Source: Tyto alba (lineage: Eukaryota > Chordata > Aves > Strigiformes > Tytonidae). Taken from it: a DNA stretch of 64,000 nt. Both the position numbers and the translations under genes were made by a program. The notes below the pieces were generated by a model. It searched no databases and was not told where the DNA came from. It saw only the letters and a list, made by a program, of their open reading frames with translations. Of this stretch, positions 1-11,900 are shown piece by piece. Within the stretch, counting starts at the first letter, position 1. Each line of letters opens with the position of its first letter. Location of the stretch: NCBI RefSeq assembly GCF_018691265.1, contig NW_024881313.1, positions 11,732,501-11,796,500 of the forward strand. Direction: 5' to 3'.

Positions 1-2814
1 TTTACGGGAGATATTTATAGTGGTGATTCTGCTGACAGCTGACTGACTACTAAATCCAGCTGGCTCCTTGCCATCACCAGTTTGAGTCAAGATGTAAGTC
101 TTGGGGTATGAGTGTGGTGTGCAGTGCAGCACATTCCAAGACCCTTGTGGTACCTCCAAGCAAGCAGTGCACTGTGCGGAATAGTGCAGTTCCAGACAAA
201 AATACTGATTTGGATCTAAATACAGTACAATCCATGTAAGTGCATCTTCTCAGAAGCAGACCAAGGAGGTGAAGCGTAGTGCAGCTATGACAGGGTATTA
301 GTTTGAAACATCAGTCTGAATATTAGTTTGACAACCTTTTTGAGGTTTTTTCCCATATATGTGGGGTTTTCTTAAGAGATCCCTTTGGCCCAAGGATTTA
401 ATTTTACAGATTAATATATAACCAGGGTTAAATAAAGATTAGGTGCTAGTAAAATACATTTTATAATATCTTCATGCAGTTTGATAGTCTGTAAATATAT
501 CCCACTAAGGACAGTTTCGAAGCTCGAAATGCTGGTAGCAGAGGTCATTTAGAAAGTTCATAAGGCAGCTATTCTTGTGCTAAATATTTGTACAGCGCCT
601 GCCATTTGTTTCTTTATTCAGCAGTAGACTTATTCCTAATTTACTTAAATGGAAATATGGGGAATAATACCAGCGCATTCAGTAATCTAAATTGTTGTAT
701 ATCTGCATTATGTTGCTGTTCAATTCAGTCATGATACCATTAAATATTTTATTTGGTACTCATTTTACATTTAAAAAAAACCTATAATAATTTATCTTCC
801 TTTTTAAATCTACCATTAATATCTCTGGCTTTGATTTGACCTTAAATTTTTGGGGAGGAGGGCTGTTTTATTGTGTCATAAATGAATCCTGAAATGAGAA
901 AAAAGTCTTGGTTGATCCTTCAAATTATCACATTAAAATCACTGAATCATTTTTAAAGACCCAGACATTTAACATGAAAATGTAAATAGGAACCTTGTTT
1001 TAAACTCCCCCTAATAAAAAGGATTACTGTGGTACAATACAATCAATATTATTGGCCTTATCTTCCTCACAAGTTACAGACTTCAGCTTGTATCTTTTCT
1101 GTTTAATTTGACCTTGAGTAAGGACTGCAAAAAATCAATACTTTGCTTTAAGCCACATATATTAAACACAAACAATATAAAAGATAGAAATGGTGTTCTA
1201 ATTGAACTAATTGCTTGCCCAAGGATCTGAAGAGGAATTGTAATGTTCAGTGCTGCTGAAAGATTAAGTTCTCAGTGAAACAGTGAATGTGTATAATTTA
1301 TACTTTTTTGTGTGTTTATAATTTCTGTTGTTCTTTAAGGAAAAAGCCATTAGTAAGCCAGTGTTCAGTACTTTTAAGAAGCATTTTTAATCTTAACTTT
1401 AGAGAAAATTTATCAAAATATAGTCAATATATGTGAATGGTGGCAGATGTTTTTTTAAAGTGTACCTGACCATATATAATACAGCCACATATTTATAATC
1501 TGTTTTTATGAATCATATATAAACAAGTCACAATTTGACTTAACAATGTAGAGAGAGCTTATGGAGAGGTGATGAAGATTTATGTTGTTATAGCTATAAT
1601 ATTCCATGGTATGTCATTATAAGAGGGCAGCAAGATAGTTAGTGCTGGAGAGTTGACAGGAAAATGCAGAGGCAACCAATGGAAATCATGAAGTAGCAAA
1701 TGTTATTGCTGAAGAATGTGTTCCTGTAAAGCTGCAACTCAACTTTTCTTCTCTTTTCTCCCGGCTTCTCCTGCTACACTGCACAGGCATCGTTTTCCAC
1801 TGAGAATGGAGATCACATTTTCTCAGTAGTTTATCATTAGACTTGCCTGTGCTCCCTTCAGCCTGGCAAGAAAGATGCCTCGCACAAGCCAAGCTTCCCC
1901 AGCTGATCCAATCCAAGTTTTAAAATGGTCTCTCGTCTCTCTGGTCCCAGACGCCCAGCAGCCACAAGAGGAAAAGCTAGTCAGAGTAATGTTTTTCTGT
2001 AATGAGCCAAAAGCTCAGAAATATAAAAGAGATATTTTTCTTTATATATTTCTCTAACAGTCCACAGTCTGTACGCTTTTAGGGCAATAGTAATTTTGAA
2101 AGTACTTCAAAGATTTGCAGTACTTCTGCAGGAGTTATTGCATCATTCTGAAGACAAGTATTGCAGCATAGAGTGTTGTTTGTCCTTGATGAAAAAATAG
2201 GAACACAGAATGGGGAAAATTACCTGGGTTAACGAGTTCCATATGCGACAGTCCAATAATCCCTTTTATATGCTGATCAAGCCTCTTCCTAAAACAAGTG
2301 AGGTTTTCTGTCCCTTCTGACGCTGTTTTACAGTCTTATTGATCTGCCAGTTTCAAACACTTTTCTGGTTTCTGTCATAATCATGGCCAGCTCATACCTA
2401 TTTTTTCCTGGGTTAGCAGTGTTATTTAGTTTAAATATGACTCCTTACAGGGTTTATGCTTCTGCTGTATTTATGAAGAGATAAAAATGTATTTTACTAA
2501 GCTAAACTAGATGGATTTTCTTCATGATCATTTGGAAGTATGAAAATAACACTCAGAAGGCAGAGTCTGGAATGGTGATTGAGGAATGATGATATTTTAA
2601 AGTTAAATCCCCAGATACAGAATGCACTGATTTTGGCTTGCTTTCACCAGATATATTTAAATGCTAATAGTTTTTATTTGTGTGCTCCATCCTGGTGAAT
2701 TCTGGTCAACTAGCACTCCCTTCACGTGCCTGCAGGCATTCAGCACCTCGTAATTCACCACTTACTGCAGAATTATTGTTTATTTGTTAATGCTTCTTTT
2801 TCATTTTTTTTCAG
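1..2814 (+). other. THSD7A: Intron (3' part) upstream of window exon 1
   Basis: AT-rich intronic sequence. Short open frames at 1686-2057 on both strands overlap each other and have no recognisable content. No RNA gene or clear repeat was seen. Confidence 0.8.
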
Positions 2815-2930
2815 ATGCCCTGAGAGCCTCCGCCCAGAAACTGTGAGGCCTTGTCTGCTTCCCTGTAGGAAGGACTGTATTGTGACTCCGTTCAGTGACT
2901 GGACATTGTGTCCTTCTTCGTGCCAAGAAG
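2815..2930 (+). CDS. THSD7A: THSD7A window exon 1 (TSP1 boundary)
   Basis: This 116-nt exon lies between a polypyrimidine-AG acceptor ending at 2814 and the donor gtaatt at 2931. Its first base completes a codon begun in an upstream exon (intron phase 2), and it ends one base into a codon. It encodes CPESLRPETVRPCLLPC, the end of one TSP1 repeat, then KDCIVTPFSDWTLCPSSCQE, the start of the next. The second repeat has a single Trp before WTLC instead of the full WxxW. An ATG-initiated frame at 2726 runs through the acceptor, but its 5' part is intron. Confidence 0.93.
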
Positions 2931-5900
2931 GTAATTTTATCCATTGTGTGCTAGTAGACAAATTTTAAGAAAAAAAGTCAGACTAGCAGTCACTTTTGGC
3001 ATAATGCTTATACACATCTGACAGAGGACGTGGAATAGCTGGTACAGCAGCTGCAGGGAGGGCATAGATTTTTTTGCTGAAAATAATAGTTATTTCTATG
3101 CATTTTCTATATGTATGTTTGGATTTTTTTCCCATTTTGCCTACTTTTATGTTCCAAATTCCCATTTGCATATTCCACTGGTACAGAGATAACTAGTCAC
3201 GGAGTAGATGCATATCTCTTAGTCTAACACCAAAACAGATACTTGTGCAATTGTAGCATTTGAAATGTAGCATTATAAAATGGTCAGATTTGGTCTTTAA
3301 AAATACATATGCTTCTTGCCAATTGCAGCTTTATATACCAGCAGTTAGGTAGGTAAATAGATAGGTACGCATGTGTATATAATTTTGTCTGGTTTCCTCT
3401 ACTGCAAGGAAAATCAAAGAAAAGTTAATAAAAATCAGCAGGCTTTAAGTTGATGTTAATGGTCTGATATAAACATACATTCTAAGACCATTTTAATACA
3501 CTTGGCAAAGCTCTTACAAACAATGCAGGTCTCCCTTGAATTTTTAGTACATTGAAATCATACATGAATTTAAAGTGATGACCAGCTTAATGACCACATT
3601 ATTATGTCTTATCTCTTTTAAGCTTAACAGGAGGTGTTTTTCTAATATGTACTATTACAGATGGACTGTAATACCCTGTGTTCCCCAGGGTGCTAATCCC
3701 TGTGTGGGACGTGGTGATTACTCACAGCTACCATATTATCAGAATGTAAGATATTGTTATATCAAATATACACACTTCAAATGTCGTGGCCAACTCTTTA
3801 TAAAGGACACAAGCATAAAGGCATTTCTGCAGTAATTCTTATTAGTGCTTAGTGCATTCTAACAAAAGAAAGAGGTTAGGGAGATTAAATTTGTAACCTT
3901 TGAAAAAGAACAGAGAATTAAGACCATTGAATCTGAATCTATGAAGTAGTTACTCATTATTAAATACCGTGTTACTTTACAGCACTATTGATAGTTTTTT
4001 CTGAAATATTTTCATTAGGTCAGATCATCTTGGACAAAATACCATTCTTTTCTGTTCTCATTTCTGTGAGTTTTAAGAAAATTCTTGAAGCACTGAGCAT
4101 ATCTTCATGAATATTTACTACAAACTAGCATGCAGGCTTCTATAAAACAGTATATTTGTGAACCAATACAGGTATTTTGTCTATTCAGCGAGTCAAACTC
4201 CTTTTATACTACAGAAACAGTTTTTATTTCATGGGGTTTACCCATTTGTGTCAGCAAGCTGGTCAGCAGCTTTTCTGGGCTGCATGTCTGTCATGGCCCT
4301 TGTGCCAGCTCCTGGCATCTCCTGGAGCTGATTGACTGGGGAGCAGAGGGTTTCCTCTGCATTGAGAAGCAGCCAGGTGGTGGAGAGCCACCGCCGGGAT
4401 TCTCCTACCACTTGCTCCTAATTACAATTGCTTGGCTGTGGTCCAGCACGCTTCTGTATTCAGACAAGCTGCAGCTGCTGTAATAACCCACCCAAAGCTG
4501 GTATCAACCCCATCAGCCAAATGACTGTGCTATAGCTCTCTGAGGGGGAAAAAAAAAAAAAAAAAAAAAAAAAAATCCAAGAATTTTACCTGATAATATT
4601 TAGGTATTGCTGTGGAACTCCTATAGATTTCTGTCTTTTCTCTGAGTTTTTTGCCTGATGAACTGATATCTGAATATGACTGAGATAAAAATTCCTACAG
4701 GAATTATTTACTGTTTATCATTAATAGTGAATTACTATAATAATTAAGAACTGTAAACTGTAAATTAATTCCAGAGTAGAATTTCTGTTTCTGGTTTTAC
4801 ACGCAAACGACCAGGACAAAGTTACACTTTGAAACTGTAAAGTGCAACAGCAAACTGAGCTGGTTTAATTTTTGTTCATTTGAGCTGTTTATTCATTTCA
4901 GCTGTATATTTATTTGTTCGTTATTGCTGTTATTGCTTTCTGTTTAGTTCTGCTTCCTGGCCTTTAGCTGAGATTAAAGTGTTTTATCTATTAGACTTAA
5001 TTTTCTCCTTATAGACAAAACAGCATGTGTCAATATTATAGCGATTGGTTCCAATACTTGTTACGTTAAATCATATTTTTCCCCAAATTACTGTCATCCC
5101 TGTGTAGTAGCAGGAGAAACAAGCTCTTCTCCTCTTCGCAGGGGGTGTCACGGTAAGGAAGCAGTCCCGTCACCGCGTCATCATCCAGCTCCCCGCCAAC
5201 AGCGGTCGGGAGTGCCCGGACTCTTTGTTTGAGGAAAAGGAATGCGAAGCTTCTCCCACCTGCTATAGCTACAGGTAGTGTTAATCAACCAGAGACAGCT
5301 CAGATATGATTTTTCAATCTGTACTACCTCTAAAGCTTGCTGAATTCCACTTCTAACGGGAGGTGTTTTTCTAATATGTACTGCATAGAAAAATAGGATA
5401 CACAGCTAAATCAAAGTTTCAGAAGATATGTAGACTCAGTTTGGCCCATAGTGAATCACTGGTTCATTTTGTTCCAGTTCCTTTGCAGGAACATTGCAAC
5501 AGCTAAGAATTACTTTCCAGGATAAATCTTTCTTAGCAACTATTTTGACATTCTCTATGACTAAAAATATCTTCCTTTCTAAATTATCCAAAGCACTGAA
5601 ATGCAGACTCATCTGTTTAGGAGAGCTGAGTTGTGATGCCACACACTGTATCCTCCATCCTTCCATCCCTGTCAGCCCTGAGGCATGCTACAGCTGGTTA
5701 TGTCTCCTAATATACAAAATTGTCTCTGCTGACCTGATCTTCACCAGAAAACGCTGAGGACTGTTCCAGCAGGTGGGGATCTCCACCGTAACTGCTTAAG
5801 AAAATTTTCAGGCAGCTTTATAGTATCCACCCGAGTGGCATGGGAAGGTCTAGATGTACAAGATCTAGCTGTTGATACAAAGTTTAGAAAATTCTGATGA

Positions 5901-8900
5901 AGTTGGTTGGTTTTACCTGACAAAATAGAAAATAGAAAAAATAATAAATATCAAACATACTTATTGGAAGCCAATGTTCTGTTTCTCCACCTGCTAATTC
6001 CCATGAAACTACTCTCTGTTGCAGAGGTACAAGTAGAATTTAAGCTTATTTTAGCAAAACCAAATTGAGATTAAAGAAATGTGTTGCTTTCATCCTCTGG
6101 TAAGTATTATCATTGCAGATTCATTAGGAGAGCACACTGTATGTAACTGAGAGAAATGAAAGAATGTAAAAGAGCATTGGGAAGCTACCAAAATCAGTAC
6201 TTCAAACATCAGAGAAATATAGCTCGAGAACTTTTTCTGGTCAATACCAGAATCAGAGTTTTATCTTTTAAAATGCTGACTGCTCCTCAACTCTTCAGGA
6301 TCTTCAGTAGCAAATTTTACCTGAGCTAGTGTGTGATAATGTGCTGAGCAGAAGAAAGAAGAGTTGCTAGGGAGTGGTAGATGAGGTCATTTCCACTTCA
6401 TGACACAAACTAATACTAAACACATTTTACGTGTATTTCCTTTAGCATCTTTCTGACCTATGAACATGCTGTGACAGATGGGCTCACACACTCAACTTGG
6501 CTCATGCCTTAATTCAGCTACTGGCCCACAGAGGCAGGTTGCAGTGAAACTTGAGGTGCAAAACCATTGAGATAATTTTAAACATGAGAGCAGCTGATGG
6601 TCTGAGCTGTGGATGTAGCATATTTTTCCCCACACTGAGTAATTCTGACAGCCGTGGATTGTTTCAGAGATGCTTTGATTTGTTGCATCTAAGGCTTAGG
6701 GTATTCTGCGATGCTACAAGGGAACTTTGTTTTGTAGCAGTTTATATTCATGATAGAATAATTTAAGCAGCAAAATTGGTTTTGTTATCAAATTTTGTTA
6801 TTATTATGTTTTTGTTATTATTAAAAAATTGCATTTGTTATCAAAGTTTTTTGCGAATTCCTTTTGTCATTGTATTTTGTTTTGAAATGGTCTGGGCCCA
6901 TATTTGCATTGTGTTGGATCTCTTGGTTTGCTCCACATTTGTAAGGTGCTGCCATTCAGTTACCAGAGACCCCAGGTGTTCTGGGATTGCCTGAGGCACC
7001 CTCACAGTCATTTAAACCCACTGTCACCATAGTTCACTGTAGCTGACATTCCTTTTTGCTTCTGGTTTCTCCTCTTGGGGGATAGTATTTGGAAAATGAA
7101 GCTTAGCAAAGGAATTTGTTTGTTGTGAAAAATTTGCCCTTGTAATCATAAAATTTCAAATTTGATAAAACAAAACAAAAATCCTAAAACCTTGCTCATC
7201 TGACCTCATCTTCGTAACTCCAAGACTTGTTTATGCTTCAAGCAAGGTGGAATTACTCCATTTTGTGTTGTGTCTCAAGACATGCCTAAGGGAAGGGGGA
7301 GAAGAAAAGACCTGGGGAAGAGGAAAGAAGGAAAAGAGAAAAAAATACAATAACACATATATGTGACAGTATTTACTGCCAAAAGACAATTCCAGTACTG
7401 AATTAACCAGAAATCAACCTTGGAGTCTTATCTCTGGAGCGTATTTAGGAAACTTCAACACATAATTGTTTCACTGAGATAGTTGGAAGAAAGCAAGGAA
7501 GAGGAGCTTATTAGGGTGTGTATTTAAAACTCATCCTTATTTACTGAGTCCATATTGTTTTTATGAGATGTCAGTGTCATTTTGCTAAATCCACTTTTAA
7601 AATTTTAGTATGTCATTTTGTTGACTGGTAAAATACTCTGAGCATGCTGAGATATAAATCCATAGCAAAGGAGTTCTGTTAAATGTATATTCAAGTCATA
7701 TAATTTTATTTTATATAGTGTTCTTTTTTGAAATTTCTTTCTCACATCTTGTGTTAGTGCTTTGTATTAATGTATAAACCTCATACTATGGTTTGTATTC
7801 ACTGTGTATTTGTTAGGTAGTGTTAATTTACCTTTCTACTTTGAAATCCTTGAAAACATGTATCATTTGTTTTCTCTTCCCTTCTTTGCCTTCTCCTTCC
7901 TTTCCTGTGTTCTTAATGGCCTAATCACACAAGGAGCAAAAAAGGTAACAGGAAAGAGGGAAAAATTTACAATCTTGTTACTGTTTGTTATGAATTGTCT
8001 GTCACCAGATAGCAATAATAAGCAACAGCTCACAGTAGTTTATAATGCTAACACTTGTGCTGCCTCAGTTTTGATGGCAACAAGTTTAGATAGAATGTTT
8101 GAAGTTGACTGCTTCCCCCTCATTTCAGGTGGAAGACCCACAAGTGGCGCAGGTGCCAGCTAGTACCTTGGTACGTACGCCAAGACAGTCCAGGAGCACA
8201 TGAAACTTGTGGACCTGGGCTACAAGCCAGAGGTTAGACCCTTTGTTTCTGTCACTTATTCCTCAGAAATCTGTAGCTGCGCTGGTGTGGGAAATGTCTA
8301 AAATTTTAGTCACTATAACCTAAGATTAATTTGATCTATCTTCATGTGCATCTGCAAGGGAAAATATGAAATGCTGGTATGGTAGATTGCATCCTAACTC
8401 ATATTTGGCAAATATTCATAAAATACAAGTTTATTTTTAAGTATAACTACCATGTTAGTCACTAATTTTATGATACTGTTTTTCAGTTTATTTCACCATC
8501 CTTACCTGAAACAAGTTTGCAGTGATGTTTGTGGAGAGTATGTTTTCAAAAAGAAGAATAAAAAGAAAGGGATGGGTGACTTTACATGCTTGTTTTAGTG
8601 AAAAAGGTTGTGTAAATTCACCTGTGAATATGTGACAGTTTTCATGTGGCAAGAATGTGAAGATATGTTTATGGGTACATCCCTTAGATGGAATATAAAA
8701 CTTTTGCTCCCTGTAAGTTTTTGGTTGAAAATTTAGGATCAGAGAACCCTACAGTAATTTTGAGCTGGAAAGATGTTCTGGAGGTCTCTTGGTCCAACCC
8801 TTCACCCAGAGCAGGGCCAGTTTCAAAGTTAGATCTCACCCAGACTAAGGCAGGTAGCCCAGGGCCATGTCTCAACAAATTTAGATTATCTGCCAGGATG

Positions 8901-11900
8901 GAGATCTCAGAGAGACTCTGGGCAGTCGCTCTAGTACTTGTTCAGTCTAGAGCGGCTTTTTTTCCTAATACTTAAGCTGAAATTTCCCTTGCTGAAATTT
9001 GTGTCAGTGTCCCCTTATCCTTTCACTACATATCTCAGAGAAGTTTGGCTCTCTCTTCTCTATACCCTCTAATTAGGTAGTTGTAGAGAGCAGTGGGAGC
9101 ACGAGATGCAGCATTTTGCATTTATACTGATAAAGTTCATTGCCAGCCCGTTTCTCCAGGCTGTCAAGGTCCTCTGAAAGGCAGCCCTACCCTCCAGGTA
9201 GGTACTGACTGCTCTGCTCAAACTGGTGTTGTCCCCAAACTTCCAGAGGATGCGTTCTGTACAGGTTGTTAAAGACTCTAAACAGAATTGGCACTGGAAT
9301 TGACCACTGAGGTGCAGTGCTCTTAACCAGCTGCTATTTGGACTTCAAAATCTCTGACTCTTTGACCCCTATGATCCAGATATTCTTCCACCATTTCCAT
9401 TTAATAGCAAATATTTTTACGTTCTAATCCAACTTTACTGTCACCTGTCTTCATAGAGAATTTTGCTGTTTTAACAGAATTGTGTACTTGACAGTTAAGT
9501 ATGGTCAGGAGGAGGGGTTTTTTAGGTGCATTAAATAAATTCAGTATGAAAATAATGGCAGTCCCTTCTTATTGTGTTACAGTACTTGAATTGCTTTGAA
9601 CTACTAGTCAACCCTTAATTCCAGGATGATTTTTTTCTTTTGCCTTTTCTGAGTGCAAACTCCTATCTGTTAAAACAATATTGGCTCAGCAGATTGTGGA
9701 ATTTCTGAGCAAGGACACTGCTAACTGCAGAAGTGAAATGTTCAGGCCATTAACTTCCTTGCAGTATTAGAGGAGGTTATGGTATACTTAAAAAAGTCAT
9801 AGAGTAAATCTTAAGCTAGTAACTCCTACCATTTACAAAGTGATACAGGAGATCAATTTAGGGCTTACCACAAAATGAAACCTGAAGGTATTGCCTGCTA
9901 ATACAAAAGACTTCTGACTGTGGTAATTCTTTCAAAAGTCTATCCCTAATGCAATCCATTTCTAGCAGCTCTGAAGGATGCATTCAGATTACACACTGAG
10001 AAAATAGGATTTCTCTCTTTGACAGTAGGAATTCAGATAATACAAAATGTTGTCTTCTGTACTTGCATGGTAGTACCTAAATGTCTTGTCTTTGCCTCAG
10101 ATTCAGTTAATAAAGATAGTTAACTGCAGTGCATGCAAATTGCTTTTTATTATTCTTGTGTGGCATAAGAATTTCTTTTTTTTTTTTTTTTTAACTGTAA
10201 CTCCAGTCATGTGCAGTAAACACACATACAGAGTAATACATGATTTTGTAATTACTGGGCATATGGTTTTCAAATCTGGTAAAATAGACTGGCAGAATTT
10301 CCTCTGGAACTACACAGAGTTTGATCCTGTGAAGGATGATGTATTCAAGCAGTAGTCTTGTTCCTATAAACAGATAAAATGGAAGTAGCTCTCTAGTGTA
10401 ATGTGGTCAAGTGGTAGGTTGAGCAATCTTTAATTAAGAACCCTCGGAGCATCTAAGCCTGAAGAAAGTGGATGATTTGGGTAGAATTCTGTAAATGTTT
10501 CTGAGATCAACTGTAAGAAAGGGAAGATTTTTGGTTTTTTTCTGCTTTTTATTGTCTATCCAGTACATAAATTTTATTGTAGAATTCACAGAGGAAGTTA
10601 TATATCTTGGATAACCAAACATTATTTCTGCCTCAGTCCAAGTATTCTGATATGAATCTAAATACTGTCTAGTTTGCTGCAGTGGTGAAAGTTACAGGCA
10701 TTAAAGGTTTTTTTGGCCCAATATTTTTCCCAATGATGTAAATGATGTAAATTAACATAAAATATAAGTTTCAAACACGGATATTTTATGTATCACATCT
10801 CAGTATTTTAATACCTAACAATTTGTTGAACATATCTTTTACTTTTGTGCTCAGTAATCTAAACTGGTATGCTGTAAGAACTAAATAAACTAGTACAGCT
10901 TTTCCTTAGATTAATAAAAGTAAAATATTTTCTGGTTTCTTGAACACCTTTACAATGAGTATGTCCTGGAAGTAAAAGGTGAATTTTTGCACAAAAGTAA
11001 CTTTTCACTTTGGAAAACATACTTCTGCAATTCTAAAGATTATTAGTTGAAGTTTTATTCACTTTGCACTTTGAACGTGAATAGCATCTTTTATTTGTTT
11101 TGTATAGGTTATCTTCTAGACAAGGCATTAAGATATCCCCTTTCACCTCTTAGATTGAAAATTCTGCTCTAAAAATAGCCATGTGTGAATTTTCAGTGAT
11201 GCACGTTATTTTATTTGGTCCCCTGCACAAGAGTTTATTTCATGCAAGGTGCTTGCTGAAGGCAGGCTGACGTGAAAGCAAGCATCTGCCTGACTGAGCT
11301 CTGTCCTGGACAGTGTTAGAAAGATTTCACCAGTTTCTGAAGGAAGACACTGGAAGAGGTTTTCTCCCCTCTCCATCCTAATTCTTGGCTCCCTCCTTAT
11401 TACTTGGTTTCTTGTAAATAAAGTCTCTACAGGCAATGGAAAATTTTGCATTATAATATGTTCTTAAAAATTCTGTACTAGAAATCATTTATTTAAAGAT
11501 TATTTTGTGATGTAGATAGAAAAAAGACTGAGCTACTACTGTGCAAGTCCATTAAATGACCCCCAAATCAGGAAATGCTGAATATTGAAATATGAAATCT
11601 ATTTGGTATAACATTTTGATACTGCATTTATAATGCAATACTGGAATACAGATATTTTGAACAGTACATTTTACTGTTTATTGGTGACATCTGTAGAAAT
11701 GTTTAGCATACTGTGAAAATTGTAGACATAGCAGCATTTCATTTTCAATTGAAAAAGTGTTCTCTCAAATTTTTGATGCTGTTTGTGGTAATTTATTTTT
11801 GATGACAAAGTGAAAGAATAATCTTACAGAAGTAATCTCAGCCCTTTGGTTTCCCCTGGATTGTCCTTTCATTTTGTGTCAATACTCAGTAAAGCAGGTA

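Larger units (their letters stand above)
2931..5141 (+). other. THSD7A: Intron 1-2
   Basis: This 2.2 kb intron contains one copy of a 29-bp sequence repeated in the next intron (3625-3653). It also holds a relatively GC-rich stretch (about 4270-4548) ending in 27 A residues. No other feature is supported. Confidence 0.85.

Noticed and set aside
3575..3835. 86-codon + strand frame with several Cys residues, as a missed TSP1 exon
   Set aside because: The Cys and Trp spacing does not fit a TSP1 repeat, and exons 1 and 2 join without needing extra sequence.
7804..8163. 119-codon frame ending over exon 3
   Set aside because: It reads exon 3 in a different frame; the THSD7A frame (WKTHKWRRCQ) continues exactly from exon 2.
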